From Alphaproteobacteria bacterium (lineage in GTDB: Bacteria > Pseudomonadota > Alphaproteobacteria > Rhizobiales > Aestuariivirgaceae), in the NCBI GenBank assembly GCA_024640405.1, contig JAHEFB010000013.1, forward strand, positions 1-64,000: a stretch of 64,000 bases of DNA, written 5' to 3'. Every line of letters starts with the position of its first letter. Within the stretch, counting starts at the first letter, position 1. The notes below the pieces were generated by a model that saw nothing but the letters and a program-made list of their open reading frames with translations, did no database searches and had not been told where the DNA came from. Below, piece after piece: positions 34,851 to 45,723 of the stretch. The translations under genes and the position numbers were made by a program.

Positions 34851-37118
34851 CTAACGCTTGCTTGATACCCTGCGTTGCCGGTTGCCGGGTTTGCGGTATT
34901 TTCCAGGCTTTGCCGAACGCGATTTGCGCCCTGCAGGTTTTCCGGCTGTGCCATCTGACAACATTTCAAAACGAAGACCACCGGCCAACGGGGTAACTTC
35001 AAGCAGGCGTACGTCAACCATGTCACCCATTCGAAAGGTTTCGCCGCTGCGTTCGCCCACCATGGACATTGCCTGCTCGTCGTGGACGAAGTAGTCCTGT
35101 CCCAATGTCGATGCGGGAATAAAACCGTCAGCACCGTTTTCTGTCAGGGTGACAAACAGCCCCGCTTTTACAATGCCGTTGATGCGGGCAGTAAAGTCCG
35201 CGCCAATGCTTCCGGACAGAAAATGCGCGATCAGACGATCTGTCGTTTCGCGTTCAGCCAACATGGCACGGCGTTCCGTCATGCACAGGATGCCGGCCAA
35301 TTCCTCCAGAGTTGCCACATCCTCTTCACTCAGGCCGTCGTCACCAAGCTTCAAGGCGCTGATCAGAGCCCGGTGCACGATCAGGTCGGCATAGCGGCGA
35401 ATAGGCGAAGTGAAGTGAGCGTAACGACGGAGATTCAAGCCGAAATGCCCCTGGTTATCCGGTGTGTATACGGCTTGGGCTTGCGAACGCAGCACAGTTT
35501 GCGACACCAGTTGCTCGTTTGGTCCGCCGCGAGCAGCACTTAAGATGCGATTGAAATGCTGCGGTTGCATGACTACACCTTTTGGTGCCGACATGCCCAG
35601 CGTCGCCAGGAATTTTACCAGTCCATCGACTTTTTCCGGCGATGGTGCTTCATGCACACGAAACACCAAAGGTGTGCGATTTTTCTCGAGCGTTTCTGCG
35701 GCCGCAACGTTGGCCTGGATCATGAACTCCTCGATCAGTTTGTGTGCATCCAGCCTCGCCGGTGTAATCACCCGCTCCACTCGTCCATCTTCGTCGAGTA
35801 TCAATTTGCGTTCCGGCAGGTCCAGTTCCAGCGGCTGTCGCTTGTCGCGTGCGGTCTTCAGCGCCTGATAGGCTTTCCACAGCGGTCTCAGCACTGGTTC
35901 GAGCAATGGTGCGGTTACGTCGTCACAACGCCCGTCGACAGCAGCCTGAGCCTGCGCATAAGAAAGCCTCGCGGCCGACTTCATCCAGATGCGGTCAAAG
36001 CGGTGGTTCAATTTGCGGCCAGTTTTATCAAAAATCATGAAGCAGGCAAACGCCGGCCGGTCTTGCATTGCCCGCAGCGAACACAAATCCGTGGACAGGC
36101 GCTCGGGCAACATCGGCACTACGCGATCCGGGAAATACACCGAGTTGCCGCGAACTCTGGCTTCCTTGTCTATCACGCTGCCCGGTCGTACATAGGCCGC
36201 GACATCGGCAATCGCGACAATCACCTTGAAGCCGCCCTTGTTTTCCGAGTTGTCATCCGGCGCAGCCCATACGGCGTCATCGTGATCACGTGCATCGGGC
36301 GGATCAATCGTCACCAGAGGCACGTCTCTCAGGTCTGTTCTGCCTTCAGGGGGCTTAAGCTGTGCAAGTTCAGCAGCAGCTGTATCGACTTCCCGTGAGA
36401 ACTGATCCGGGATGCCGTGTTGATGAATGGCAATCAGTGATATGTTTCGCTGGTCCTTAGCGTCCCCCAGTCGTTCGATGATGCGAACCTGGGCGGTGCC
36501 GTGCCTGCGTTCACGGGTTATTTCCGCACGTACCAGTTCACCTTTTTGCGCGCCGCCTTCGTCTCCACGAGCAACTTCAAACTCCAACCTGTCCTTGCGA
36601 TTGGCAGACAACACCCGGCCATTGCCGCGAGATGACGGATGGTAGGTGCCAACTACATGACCGGTGGCGCCAGGCAATTTTCGAATAAGGCGGGCTTCGT
36701 AGGGGTAAGTCTCATCGTCGGTCGACGAGATACGACACAACACCTGATCGCCGACACCGGGTGGTTTGGTAAATGAAGCCCGATTGCTTCCGCCACGGGT
36801 CTGGATGATCACCTTTGGAGGAGTTTCACCTTCGCGAGCCCACTCAGCCGGTTCTCCAACCAGTTCGCCGTCAGAATCCAGTCCGGTAATGCGCAACACG
36901 GTTACCGGTGGCAGACCTGATGCATCAGACATCCGTTTGCGCCGGGTCGCGATCAGGCCATCATCTGCCATCTTGCGGAGTATCTTTTTCAGGTCGACGC
37001 GATCAGCGCCCTTTACTCCGAAGGCACGCGCAATTTCACGTTTGCCCACTTTGGCGTCCGCTGTCTTGAGGAACTCGAGTATTTGTTCCGGCGACGGCAG
37101 ACCGCGGCTACGTGCCAT
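34851..37118 (-). CDS. rnr: Ribonuclease R
   Basis: A 755-residue 3'-5' exoribonuclease that degrades structured RNA. Order: N-terminal winged helix (~5-75), cold-shock OB folds (~80-230), RNB catalytic domain with the metal-binding TIDPPDARDHDDAVWA (~274), HFTSPIRRYADLIVHR near the end of RNB, an S1 domain (~640-715, FTARINGIVKAGLFVTL) and a basic tail (RKSRSAKPGKYRKPGNRQRR). Start one base after the topA stop region, so topA and rnr form one transcription unit. Confidence 0.96.
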   Translation of the reverse strand: MARSRGLPSPEQILEFLKTADAKVGKREIARAFGVKGADRVDLKKILRKMADDGLIATRRKRMSDASGLPPVTVLRITGLDSDGELVGEPAEWAREGETPPKVIIQTRGGSNRASFTKPPGVGDQVLCRISSTDDETYPYEARLIRKLPGATGHVVGTYHPSSRGNGRVLSANRKDRLEFEVARGDEGGAQKGELVRAEITRERRHGTAQVRIIERLGDAKDQRNISLIAIHQHGIPDQFSREVDTAAAELAQLKPPEGRTDLRDVPLVTIDPPDARDHDDAVWAAPDDNSENKGGFKVIVAIADVAAYVRPGSVIDKEARVRGNSVYFPDRVVPMLPERLSTDLCSLRAMQDRPAFACFMIFDKTGRKLNHRFDRIWMKSAARLSYAQAQAAVDGRCDDVTAPLLEPVLRPLWKAYQALKTARDKRQPLELDLPERKLILDEDGRVERVITPARLDAHKLIEEFMIQANVAAAETLEKNRTPLVFRVHEAPSPEKVDGLVKFLATLGMSAPKGVVMQPQHFNRILSAARGGPNEQLVSQTVLRSQAQAVYTPDNQGHFGLNLRRYAHFTSPIRRYADLIVHRALISALKLGDDGLSEEDVATLEELAGILCMTERRAMLAERETTDRLIAHFLSGSIGADFTARINGIVKAGLFVTLTENGADGFIPASTLGQDYFVHDEQAMSMVGERSGETFRMGDMVDVRLLEVTPLAGGLRFEMLSDGTAGKPAGRKSRSAKPGKYRKPGNRQRRVSSKR

Positions 37119-37119
37119 A

Positions 37120-39741
37120 TCAACCTTCAGCTTTCGTCACGGCTTTTTTCGCTGTGGATTTTTTTGTCGCAGTTTTCCTGGCTGCTTTCTTCGCAGGCTT
37201 TTTCTTTGCCGCTTTCTTTTTGGCCTTTGCCCCGCCTTTGGCTGTAATCAGTTCGACGGCCTGTTCCATTGTCACCTGTTCGGGAGTTATGTCCTTCGGC
37301 AAGGTCGCATTTATTTTGCCAAATTTCACATACGGTCCGTAGCGTCCATCCATCACCAGTACATTGCCACCGCCGTCAGGGTGGGCGCCAAGATCCTTCA
37401 GAGCACTTTGCTGACCACGCTTGCCGCGACTGGCCACCTTTTCGGCTATGAGATCAACCGCACGGTTCAGGCCGACATTGAATATTTCCTCGAAATCACT
37501 CAGGTTGGCGTAGACCCCTTCATGCAACACAAAGGGGCCGTACCGTCCCAGCCCCGCTACGATTGGCTTTCCACTTTCAGGATGCAGACCGACTTCGCGC
37601 GGCAGCGATAACATTCGCAGAGCAAACGCCAGGTCAATGTCTTCCGGTTTGACTGTTTTCGGAATTGAGGAGCGCGGTGGTTTTTCACCATCCTCAGCCT
37701 TGCCGAGCTGAACATATGGACCAAACCTGCCATCATGCCTTGTTACCGGAAAACCGGTTTCCGGATCCTGGCCCAGCAGGATACCGTCAGCAGGCACTGA
37801 TGAAGCATCACCTTCACCCGCTGTTCCCAGTTGCTTGGTAAAGCGGCACTCGGGATAATTGGAACATCCCACGAACGCTCCGAATTTACCAAGCTTCAAC
37901 GACAACTGACCATTTTCGCAAGAAGGACAAGCGCGGCGATGCTTACCGTCTTCGCGTTCGGGGAAAACATGGTTCTCGAGCAGATCATTCAGAGCATCCA
38001 GAACATGGGTGACCCTCAACTCCTTGGTATCGTCAATCTGACTCGAAAAATCCCGCCAGAAATCACTCAGCAACTGTTTCCAGTTTTTGTCGCCGGCCGA
38101 TACGAGATCCAGTTGTTCTTCAAGGTCGGCGGTAAAATCGTATTGCACATAACGCTTGAAGAATGACTCGAGAAAGGCTGTTACCAATCGACCCTTGTCT
38201 TCCGGGATCAACCGCTTGGCATCCATGTGAACGTAACCGCGATCCTTCAACACCGTCAGAATGGCGGTGTAGGTTGACGGACGGCCAATGCCCAGTTCTT
38301 CCATGCGCTTGATGAGAGAAGCTTCGGAATAACGCGGAGGTGGTTCAGTGAAATGCTGCACGGGCTCAATTTGTCGTGCACCGACAACATCACCCTTCGT
38401 CAGTCGCGGCAGGCGTTTGTCATCTTCTTCATCAGCGTCGTCCTTGCCTTCTTCATACACCTTAAGGAAACCGTCAAACTTGAGCACCGATCCATTGGCA
38501 CGCAAGGTGTATGACTTGCCGTCGTTGCCGGTGGTGACGATGTCAGCGCTGGTACGCTCGAAATCCGCACTTTCCATCTGGCTTGCCATGGTGCGCTTCC
38601 ACACCAGGCCATACAGGGCATACTGATCTGCATCCAGGGCATTTCGGACGTCCTCAGGCGCCCGAGAAAGTTCGGTCGGGCGGATCGCCTCATGGGCTTC
38701 CTGCGCGTTCTTGGCTTTGGTTTTGTACACCCTCGGGGCAGACGGCAGATAAGGCTCACCGAATGTGGACTGAATGACGTTGCGGGCTGCCGCTATGGCC
38801 TCATTCGCCATCTGTACACCATCAGTACGCATATAGGTAATGAGGCCTGTAACCTCACCGTTTATGGTAATGCCTTCATACAGTTTCTGGGCGACCTGCA
38901 TGGTACGTTGGGACGAAAACCCCAGCTTGCGGGAAGCTTCCTGCTGCAAAGTGGATGTCGTGAAAGGCGGGGAAGGGTGGCGTTTGGAGGGTTTGGTTTC
39001 CACCGATCCAATGGTAAACCTGGCATCGTTCAAGGCACTCTGGATAGCCCGTGCCGCAGCTTCATTCGCAATATCGAGCTTGTTCAGCCGTTTGCCATCA
39101 ATGACTTGCAGACGGGCGGCAAAAGCCTGGCCGGCACCGGTTGCCATTGCTGCTTCAATTGTCCAGTACTCTTCCTTGATGAATGCTTCTATTTCCAATT
39201 CACGTTCGCAGATCAATCGCAACGCAACTGACTGAACGCGTCCGGCGGACCGGGCACCCGGAAGTTTTCGCCACAACACCGGTGACAGGTTGAAACCAAC
39301 GAGATAGTCGAGTGCGCGCCGAGCCAGATAAGCTTCAACCAGCGCGTCATCAATCTGTCTGGGATTCTGCATCGCATCCAGAACAGCGTTTTTGGTTATG
39401 GCATTGAAAACTACCCGTTCGACATTCTTGCCCTTGATTGCACCTCGCTTGTTCAGCGCCTCGAGTACGTGCCACGAAATAGCTTCGCCTTCGCGGTCGG
39501 GGTCAGTAGCCAGGATCAGTTTGTCTGCTGTTTTCAGAGCGGTTGCGATATCCCCGAGACGTTTTGAAGATTTGCTGTCCATTTCCCAAAGCATGGAAAA
39601 ATCTTCGTCCGGTTTGACCGATCCGTCCTTCGCCGGGAGATCCCGGATGTGTCCGTAGGAAGCCAGGACATGGTAGTCGGTGCCCAGGTATTTATTGATC
39701 GTTTTGGCTTTTGCGGGCGATTCTACGACTACTACATTCAT
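37120..39741 (-). CDS. topA: DNA topoisomerase I (type IA)
   Basis: An 873-residue enzyme that relaxes negative supercoils. TOPRIM start VVVESPAKAKTINKYLG; acidic LATDPDREGEAISWH; the active-site Tyr in GLITYMRTDGVQM (~residue 300). One Cys4 zinc finger (CPSCENGQL...CSNYPEC) is followed by Toprim_Crpt repeats (FGPYVQLG, YGPFVLHEG, YGPYVKFG). A Lys/Ala tail (KKKPAKKAARKTA) ends the protein and is typical of alphaproteobacterial forms. Overlaps rnr closely downstream. Confidence 0.97.
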   Translation of the reverse strand: MNVVVVESPAKAKTINKYLGTDYHVLASYGHIRDLPAKDGSVKPDEDFSMLWEMDSKSSKRLGDIATALKTADKLILATDPDREGEAISWHVLEALNKRGAIKGKNVERVVFNAITKNAVLDAMQNPRQIDDALVEAYLARRALDYLVGFNLSPVLWRKLPGARSAGRVQSVALRLICERELEIEAFIKEEYWTIEAAMATGAGQAFAARLQVIDGKRLNKLDIANEAAARAIQSALNDARFTIGSVETKPSKRHPSPPFTTSTLQQEASRKLGFSSQRTMQVAQKLYEGITINGEVTGLITYMRTDGVQMANEAIAAARNVIQSTFGEPYLPSAPRVYKTKAKNAQEAHEAIRPTELSRAPEDVRNALDADQYALYGLVWKRTMASQMESADFERTSADIVTTGNDGKSYTLRANGSVLKFDGFLKVYEEGKDDADEEDDKRLPRLTKGDVVGARQIEPVQHFTEPPPRYSEASLIKRMEELGIGRPSTYTAILTVLKDRGYVHMDAKRLIPEDKGRLVTAFLESFFKRYVQYDFTADLEEQLDLVSAGDKNWKQLLSDFWRDFSSQIDDTKELRVTHVLDALNDLLENHVFPEREDGKHRRACPSCENGQLSLKLGKFGAFVGCSNYPECRFTKQLGTAGEGDASSVPADGILLGQDPETGFPVTRHDGRFGPYVQLGKAEDGEKPPRSSIPKTVKPEDIDLAFALRMLSLPREVGLHPESGKPIVAGLGRYGPFVLHEGVYANLSDFEEIFNVGLNRAVDLIAEKVASRGKRGQQSALKDLGAHPDGGGNVLVMDGRYGPYVKFGKINATLPKDITPEQVTMEQAVELITAKGGAKAKKKAAKKKPAKKAARKTATKKSTAKKAVTKAEG

Positions 39742-39927
39742 GATTAAGCGAATATTCCTGTGCTCACAGCGAAGCCTGCGAATGGCTTGGGTGTTGTTTT
39801 AGGTCAAGCGTCATAGGGCCAAACCAGCGCTTCGCGCAAGAACCTTGGACAATGATATTCCATTTACCGTTGCAAAGTTGCTCCGGCCGTACCTGCAATT
39901 TTGGAAATTTCCATCAAAACATCTTGC

Positions 39928-41109
39928 TCACGCAATAAGTGAGACCCTTTGTCCGGAGTGCCGTTCCAAACGCCCGGCCAGATCAAGCTCGATCATCACC
40001 ATCTGCACAATTCGCGGTGATAGACCGGCTTCTCTTACAACCACATTGACTTCGACAGGATCAGCGCCGAGCAATTCCACGACAATCTTCCTGTGGGAAT
40101 CATCAAGTACACGGTCATCATTATATGTAGGCGGTTTTCCAGTTTCGTTTAATTCTGGATTCTGCAATACCTGTGATCCTGCGGAAATTTGTTCCGGACT
40201 GCCACCGGCGAGACTATCTGAATAAAGGTGCCCGCGCTCAAGCACATCCACGATATCGCGATACGATGTGATCAACATCGCACCGTCCTGTATCAACTTG
40301 TTTGTGCCGGCAGTCCTGGGATCAAAGGGCGATCCCGGAACCGCAAACACATCCCGACCGATTTCATTGGCCAAACGGGCCGTTATCAATGAGCCGGACC
40401 GCATGGCGGCTTCTATGACGACAACGCCGGCTGCCAATCCGGCAATGATCCGGTTTCGACGTGGAAACAGTTCCGCTCTAGGCTGGGTACCTGGAGGCAT
40501 CTCGGTCACAATGCAGCCTTCAGCTCTGATTTCACTATAAAGCTTTTCGTTTTCCGGCGGGTAAACAACATCGAGGCCGGTTGCAACGACTGCAATTGTG
40601 CCTTGTGCAAGTGAGGCTTCGTGTGCCGCGGTATCTATGCCCCGCGCCAGCCCGGATGCAATATTCCAGCCTTCGTTCCCCAGCCCCTTTGCAACTTGGC
40701 GGGCGAAGCGTTTGCCATTGGCTGACGAGTTTCGTGATCCGACTATTGCGCAGGTGGATTGTTGCAACAGTTCACCTCTGCCGGATGCATACAGAATTGG
40801 CGGCGGGTTGACGGTCTGCGCAAGCAACCGAGGATAGGAAGCATCGCCGTGACACAATATCCGGCCGCCAACTGCATTTGCAGCTTCAACGTCGCGTAAA
40901 GCGCGATCACGTGAGCAAAGCTTGATACGGCGTCCCCCGGTGTGTTTTGACGCCAGGTGCGGAAGTGCGGCCAGCGCCTCTGCTGCCGAACCATATGCCT
41001 CAATCAACTGATGATATGTCGCTGGACCGATGTTGTCACTTTGAGCCAATTGCAGCCGCGACAACCGCTCTTCATCAATATCGCATGACGAGTTGGAAGG
41101 TTCGTTCAT
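39928..41109 (-). CDS. dprA: DNA-processing protein DprA
   Basis: A 393-residue protein that loads RecA on incoming single-stranded DNA during transformation. ATG 41109 shares ATGA with the plsY stop; the track's extra 102 residues are spurious and Cys-rich. Seen: an N-terminal SAM-like part ([18 protein letters not shown]), the Rossmann-like core [54 protein letters not shown] and a C-terminal winged helix (~330-393). Confidence 0.95.
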   Translation of the reverse strand: MNEPSNSSCDIDEERLSRLQLAQSDNIGPATYHQLIEAYGSAAEALAALPHLASKHTGGRRIKLCSRDRALRDVEAANAVGGRILCHGDASYPRLLAQTVNPPPILYASGRGELLQQSTCAIVGSRNSSANGKRFARQVAKGLGNEGWNIASGLARGIDTAAHEASLAQGTIAVVATGLDVVYPPENEKLYSEIRAEGCIVTEMPPGTQPRAELFPRRNRIIAGLAAGVVVIEAAMRSGSLITARLANEIGRDVFAVPGSPFDPRTAGTNKLIQDGAMLITSYRDIVDVLERGHLYSDSLAGGSPEQISAGSQVLQNPELNETGKPPTYNDDRVLDDSHRKIVVELLGADPVEVNVVVREAGLSPRIVQMVMIELDLAGRLERHSGQRVSLIA

Positions 41110-41735
41110 GTGGCATTGGTCTTTGAGCCAATTCGCGACTCCTGACCGCTCGCCAGTCGCACAATGTTTTTGCGGTGGGTAAGAAATACTATGAATGTCA
41201 TGACAAGCAACGCAACGGCCAATTTCGTGTTTCCGGTGTACAGCGCAAAGACAGGTACTGCGACTGACGCCACGAGTGCAGCAAGCGATGAATATCTGAG
41301 TGAAATGGCAAGCCCCAACCAGACAACTGCAAATGCGGCAAGATATTGCCAACCGAAGCCCAGCAGAACACCAACATAGGTGGCAACACCCTTGCCTCCT
41401 TTGAACTTGAGCCAAAACGGCAGAATATGACCGATAAACGCGCCAAAACCTGCGGCCATAGCCATATCGATGCCGAAAAAATGCCCGGCAGCAAGTACGG
41501 GCAGGGTGCCTTTCAGCGCGTCAAGCAACAACGTTGCAGCAGCTGCCGGTTTGTTGCCGGTACGCAGCACATTGGTGGCGCCGATGTTGCCTGAACCAAT
41601 ATCGCGAAGATTGCCGAGACCAAAAACCCTGGCCATCAGAATTCCGAAGGGCACCGACCCACACAGGTACCCCAATCCAAACCAGAGTGAAATCAGGCCG
41701 AGCAATTGCGGGTTGATGCCGAGAAAGGATTCCAT
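41106..41735 (-). CDS. plsY: Glycerol-3-phosphate acyltransferase PlsY
   Basis: A 209-residue inner-membrane enzyme that moves an acyl group from acyl-phosphate to glycerol-3-phosphate, the first step of phospholipid synthesis. About five membrane helices. The conserved loops [34 protein letters not shown] and [16 protein letters not shown] are intact. It is coupled to dprA by a four-base overlap and follows the pyrC-like gene by ~33 bases. Partner PlsX is not in the window. Confidence 0.96.
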   Translation of the reverse strand: MESFLGINPQLLGLISLWFGLGYLCGSVPFGILMARVFGLGNLRDIGSGNIGATNVLRTGNKPAAAATLLLDALKGTLPVLAAGHFFGIDMAMAAGFGAFIGHILPFWLKFKGGKGVATYVGVLLGFGWQYLAAFAVVWLGLAISLRYSSLAALVASVAVPVFALYTGNTKLAVALLVMTFIVFLTHRKNIVRLASGQESRIGSKTNAT

Positions 41736-41768
41736 CCGCTGTCAACTCCTGTAATCCGTTACGAGTGA

Positions 41769-43076
41769 CTACAGTTTATACACACTGACGCCGCCGACAA
41801 TGGTTTCGATCACGCGGCCTTCGAAGGCGCGGGCTTCAAAGGTCGTGTTGCGGGAAGCGGATTTGAGCAGGTCCGCATCAACGATCCAGGGAACGCTCAT
41901 GTCAACTATTGCGATATCTGCATTGGCACCCTGTTCCAGACGGCCACCCTTGATGCCCAAGAGCCGTGCCGGCGCATCAGTCATCGCTTCAACCAGACGT
42001 TCCAGCGGCAATTGACCTGAATGTACCAGTGACAGTCCCGCGGCCAGCAATGTTTCAAGCCCGACGGCACCGAAGGCAGCTTCGGAAAACGGAACTCTCT
42101 TGGTATCAGCATCCTGCGGATCATGGCTTGAAACGATCACGTCAATTGTGCCATCAGCGACGCCGGCAACCAGTGCCTTCCTGTCTTCTTCGCGTCTGAG
42201 CGGTGGTGATATCTTGAAGAAGGTTCGATAGGCTCCAATATCGTGCTCATTGAGTGTCAGGTGATTGATCGAGACACCACACGAGACGGGCAGCCCCCGG
42301 TCTTTCGCCTGCCGGATGATTTGCAGTGACGCCTCGCAGGATATCTGGGCGGCGTGATATGGTGACCCGGTCATCTCCACAAGCCTTATATCGCGTTCGA
42401 GCGCGATCAGCTCGGCAACTGCCGGAATGCCGGGCAAACCCAATCGGGTAGCTGATTCTCCAGCATGCATGACGCCGCCGGCGAGGTCGGAATCTTCCAC
42501 GTGCTGGACCACAAGCATGTTGAAGTTGCCGGCATATTTCATTGCGCGGCTCAGTACCTTTGAATTTCGTACCGAGTGAATTCCGTCGGTAAGGGCAATA
42601 GCGCCGGCTTCCTTCAACAAGCCGAACTCGGTCATTTTCTCGCCGTTCAGGTCCTGGGTGATGGCGGCCATGGGGTAAACGCGGACATCGGCAGTGTCTT
42701 GCGCTCGCCGAAGAATGAAGTCGACGATTGAGGCATCATCCATTACCGGTTGAGTGTTGGGCTGGATGACAATCGAAGTAACGCCGCCTGCAGCCGCGGC
42801 ACGCGATGCTGAATGCAGGGTTTCACGATGTTCCGATCCCGGTTCACCGGTGAACACCCTCATGTCAATGAGGCCGGGGATCAGCAGGGCGCCCTTTACA
42901 TCGGTGATGCTTGTGCCTTCAGGCAAACTGGCCCTGGTGACAGCATCACCCATCCATTTGATGACACCGTCCTCGATCAAAACTCCTCCTGTCTGATCCA
43001 GCTTTGTAGCCGGATCAAACAGGCGCGCATTAACATAGGCCGTGCGGTCGGTAATGTTTGAAATGTTTTTTGCCAT
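41769..43076 (-). CDS. Dihydroorotase-like protein lacking catalytic residues (PyrC' type)
   Basis: A 435-residue amidohydrolase of the class I dihydroorotase family, coupled to pyrB (TAATG). The first metal motif, normally GLIDxHVH, reads GLIDMRVFTGEPG: Arg73 and Phe75 replace both His. Near the end, the usual T-D-H-A-P-H appears as SSHDPQ, so the catalytic Asp is also gone. Such inactive PyrC' proteins hold ATCase dodecamers together in Pseudomonas. I infer a structural role with PyrB; the active dihydroorotase must be encoded elsewhere. Confidence 0.88.
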   Translation of the reverse strand: MAKNISNITDRTAYVNARLFDPATKLDQTGGVLIEDGVIKWMGDAVTRASLPEGTSITDVKGALLIPGLIDMRVFTGEPGSEHRETLHSASRAAAAGGVTSIVIQPNTQPVMDDASIVDFILRRAQDTADVRVYPMAAITQDLNGEKMTEFGLLKEAGAIALTDGIHSVRNSKVLSRAMKYAGNFNMLVVQHVEDSDLAGGVMHAGESATRLGLPGIPAVAELIALERDIRLVEMTGSPYHAAQISCEASLQIIRQAKDRGLPVSCGVSINHLTLNEHDIGAYRTFFKISPPLRREEDRKALVAGVADGTIDVIVSSHDPQDADTKRVPFSEAAFGAVGLETLLAAGLSLVHSGQLPLERLVEAMTDAPARLLGIKGGRLEQGANADIAIVDMSVPWIVDADLLKSASRNTTFEARAFEGRVIETIVGGVSVYKL

Positions 43077-44047
43077 TACGCATCAGCCTTGCGGGTGGTT
43101 TCCAGATTTCTGGAAAGTGCATCCAGGACGGCCATGCGCGTGGCCACCCCCATCTCCACCTGCTCGCGAATGACCGACTGGACACCGTCGGCAACAATGG
43201 AGTCTATTTCAACGCCCCGGTTCATTGGACCGGGATGCATGACAAGCGCGCCTTCGTTGGCAATGGCCAGCATCTGCTGGTCAAGACCAAAGAAGCGATA
43301 ATACTCCCTGGCGGACGGAATGAAGCTGCCGTTCATGCGTTCAAGCTGCAGCCGCAACATCATGACAACGTCGGCACCTTTCAATCCTTCCTGCATATCG
43401 GTAAAAATTTCTGCTCCCAGGTTTTCCGCGCCGGATGGGAGGAGGGTCGGAGGAGCAACCAACCTCAGTCGAACATTCATCTTTGACATAAGCGCGATAT
43501 TCGAACGCGCAACCCGGGAATGGGCGATGTCACCACAAATTGCCACTGTCAGTCCCTCGAGGCGCTTCAAGTGACGGCGAATTGTAAGCGCATCCAGAAG
43601 CGCCTGGGTTGGGTGCTCGTGCTGTCCGTCACCGGCATTTACAACAGCGCAGGAGACTTTTTGGGCGAGGAGCTCCACGGCACCTGAGGATTGATGACGG
43701 ACAATCAGCAAATGCGGACGCATGGCGTTGAGTGTCATTGCGGTGTCGAGCACGGTTTCGCCCTTTGCAAGCGATGACGCACTGACCGCCATGTTGAGTA
43801 CATCGGCACCAAGTCGTTTGCCGGCGAGTTCAAACGAACTCTGAGTACGGGTCGAGTTTTCGAAAAAAAGATTTATCTGTGTGAGACCCTTGAGAACTTT
43901 GGCATGTTTACCACCCTTGCGGGTATCGTCGGCATATTTGTCGGCAAGGTCGAGCAGGGCACCGATTTCGGTCGGCGAAAGATCTGCGATGGAGAGCAGA
44001 TGGTTGCTTTCGATAACGGGGCGGGGTGATGATGATGTCTTGGCCAT
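43076..44047 (-). CDS. pyrB: Aspartate carbamoyltransferase catalytic chain
   Basis: A 323-residue enzyme of pyrimidine synthesis joining carbamoyl phosphate and aspartate. ATG 44047 ([10 protein letters not shown]) is used; the track adds 18 residues. The carbamoyl-phosphate site [27 protein letters not shown] and [13 protein letters not shown] are present. No pyrI regulatory gene is nearby; instead the degenerate dihydroorotase overlaps its stop by one base. No attenuator leader was seen upstream. Confidence 0.97.
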   Translation of the reverse strand: MAKTSSSPRPVIESNHLLSIADLSPTEIGALLDLADKYADDTRKGGKHAKVLKGLTQINLFFENSTRTQSSFELAGKRLGADVLNMAVSASSLAKGETVLDTAMTLNAMRPHLLIVRHQSSGAVELLAQKVSCAVVNAGDGQHEHPTQALLDALTIRRHLKRLEGLTVAICGDIAHSRVARSNIALMSKMNVRLRLVAPPTLLPSGAENLGAEIFTDMQEGLKGADVVMMLRLQLERMNGSFIPSAREYYRFFGLDQQMLAIANEGALVMHPGPMNRGVEIDSIVADGVQSVIREQVEMGVATRMAVLDALSRNLETTRKADA

Positions 44048-44208
44048 TAAAACCGTGTCTATAGGCAGGCTTTGGCCCAAGTGCAAGCGGCAAACACGCA
44101 AGTTGGCTAGCGTTTACGCAGCTTGCTTCGCCAAACGCCACCGCAATGTCTGGCCTGCGCGACGCCAGGAGGCTCGGGCAAACGCGCCACCGCAGTTTGA
44201 AGCACCTG

Positions 44209-45150
44209 TCAACCCAGCCAGTGAAGATGGCGCGACAGCCATATTACAAGCGGGATAGTCGCAAATGACAGCACCGTCTGCACCGTCGCCGTGGCTGCAT
44301 ACAATTCGGCGTCACCCCCCATGGTTCGGGCCAGAACATATCCGTTCATTGCAGTTGGAACAGCAGCGCAAATCATCGCGGCTTCGAATGCTTCGCCTGA
44401 GAGCCCGGTCGCCAGGGCCAACAACAACACAAGCAAAGGTGTAACTGCCAAACGCACCATCACGCCCGTCCAGACCAGCACACTGGGTTTCAGCGCAGCC
44501 TTTATCCGCAACCCCGCGCCAACGGCCAACAGACCTGCACCAAGTGCCGCGCCACCTAGCAGGTCGAGCGTCGTCTGCAGCGGTTCCCAGATGCCCAGGC
44601 CGACAAAATTCAGCATCAATCCGATGATTGCGCCCCAGATAATGGGGTTTCTTGTGACAACGCGTGCAACATTTTTGAAACCGGGTGTCTGTCCCGTGCC
44701 GAATGCTGCCAGCACCACAATGTTCACAACATTGATGGGTGGTACCAGAAGGGCCATTATTATGGCCACGTAGGCTGCACCTGTTTCCCCGTAAAGTTTC
44801 AACACGATGGCCAGTGCAATGAAACCGTGGAACCGCGAGCCGGCCTGAAAGATCGAGGTGAATTGCGCATTGGTAGCGCCATATCTGGTATGCAGGACGG
44901 GTTTCAGGGCGAACAGAATGGTCCACATTACTCCAGTCACAGCAAGGACCGTCACACTCAGGGCGCCGACAGGAAGATTGCGCAGGTCGACCGTGGCCAG
45001 AGTTACACACAGGATTGCCGGAAAGAACAGCCAGAAGCATATGAGTTCAAGGCCTCGCCAATCCTGCATAGGCACAATCTCGGTGCGGCGGATGACATTG
45101 CCTACCACCACCAGTGCAAATATTGGAAGAATGCTGTTAAATATGTCCAT
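44209..45150 (-). CDS. AEC-family (auxin efflux carrier-like) transporter
   Basis: A 313-residue membrane protein with about ten hydrophobic helices starting NSILPIFALVVVGNVIRR. The AEC pattern is seen in two halves, with GRNPIIWGAIIG-like (VTRNPIIWGAIIGLMLNFVG) in the middle and AVPTAMNGYVLARTMGGD near the end. Bacterial members transport malate and other organic acids or unknown substrates. It begins 5 bases after the ruvX stop, so it may be co-transcribed with it. Confidence 0.9.
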   Translation of the reverse strand: MDIFNSILPIFALVVVGNVIRRTEIVPMQDWRGLELICFWLFFPAILCVTLATVDLRNLPVGALSVTVLAVTGVMWTILFALKPVLHTRYGATNAQFTSIFQAGSRFHGFIALAIVLKLYGETGAAYVAIIMALLVPPINVVNIVVLAAFGTGQTPGFKNVARVVTRNPIIWGAIIGLMLNFVGLGIWEPLQTTLDLLGGAALGAGLLAVGAGLRIKAALKPSVLVWTGVMVRLAVTPLLVLLLALATGLSGEAFEAAMICAAVPTAMNGYVLARTMGGDAELYAATATVQTVLSFATIPLVIWLSRHLHWLG

Positions 45151-45155
45151 GGCGG

Positions 45156-45647
45156 TCAGGTCTCGGAGAGACGTGGCGGATCGCCGGCAAGACGATCAAG
45201 CGCTCCCTGCAAAATCCATGCTGCAGCCAGCTTGTCGACCAGTTCAGCGCGCCGGGCACGTGATCGGTCCGCCTCGATAAGCATTTTTTCGACGGCAACG
45301 GTGGATAATCGTTCATCCCATAATGCGATTGGAATATCGGTTAGTTTGGCAAGGTTTCTCGCAAACGCGTGGGTGGCCTGAACCCTGGGACCGTGAGTGC
45401 CATCCATATTGACCGGCAGGCCAAGTACAAACCCGGCGGCCTTTTCCTCGGCAGCAATTTGGAGAAGCTGTGCTGCATCCGCCTTGAACTTTGACCGCTT
45501 GATGGTGAGCCTTGGAGATGCAATCGTTCTTAGCCGATCTGATATGGCCACACCAATCGTCTGGGATCCGAGGTCGAGTCCGATCAAGCTGGCCGGACCG
45601 GTCAGTATTTTTCGAAGTTCATCGGGGCTGGACAGAATGCTTGTCAT
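45156..45647 (-). CDS. ruvX: Putative pre-16S rRNA nuclease / Holliday junction resolvase RuvX (YqgF)
   Basis: A 163-residue RNase H-fold nuclease that finishes the 16S rRNA 5' end. Seen: IGLDLGSQTIGVAISD with the first catalytic Asp, GFVLGLPVNMDGTHGPRVQ, WDERLSTVAVEKML, and the C-terminal RRAELVDKLAAAWILQGALD with the last Asp. Length is typical. Divergent from the UPF0173 hydrolase, with ~76 bases between starts. Confidence 0.93.
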   Translation of the reverse strand: MTSILSSPDELRKILTGPASLIGLDLGSQTIGVAISDRLRTIASPRLTIKRSKFKADAAQLLQIAAEEKAAGFVLGLPVNMDGTHGPRVQATHAFARNLAKLTDIPIALWDERLSTVAVEKMLIEADRSRARRAELVDKLAAAWILQGALDRLAGDPPRLSET

Positions 45648-45723
45648 TTTGTCTGCTTAAGCCCTGCGACAAGCAGGTGCAATTGGTTCAGCGCGCATCT
45701 GCCATGCGAAAAGGGGAATACAT

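Noticed and set aside
44312-45040. 242-residue minus-strand ORF in another frame of the AEC transporter
   Set aside because: Shadow frame rich in Arg, Cys and His; the overlapping AEC protein is a clear family member.
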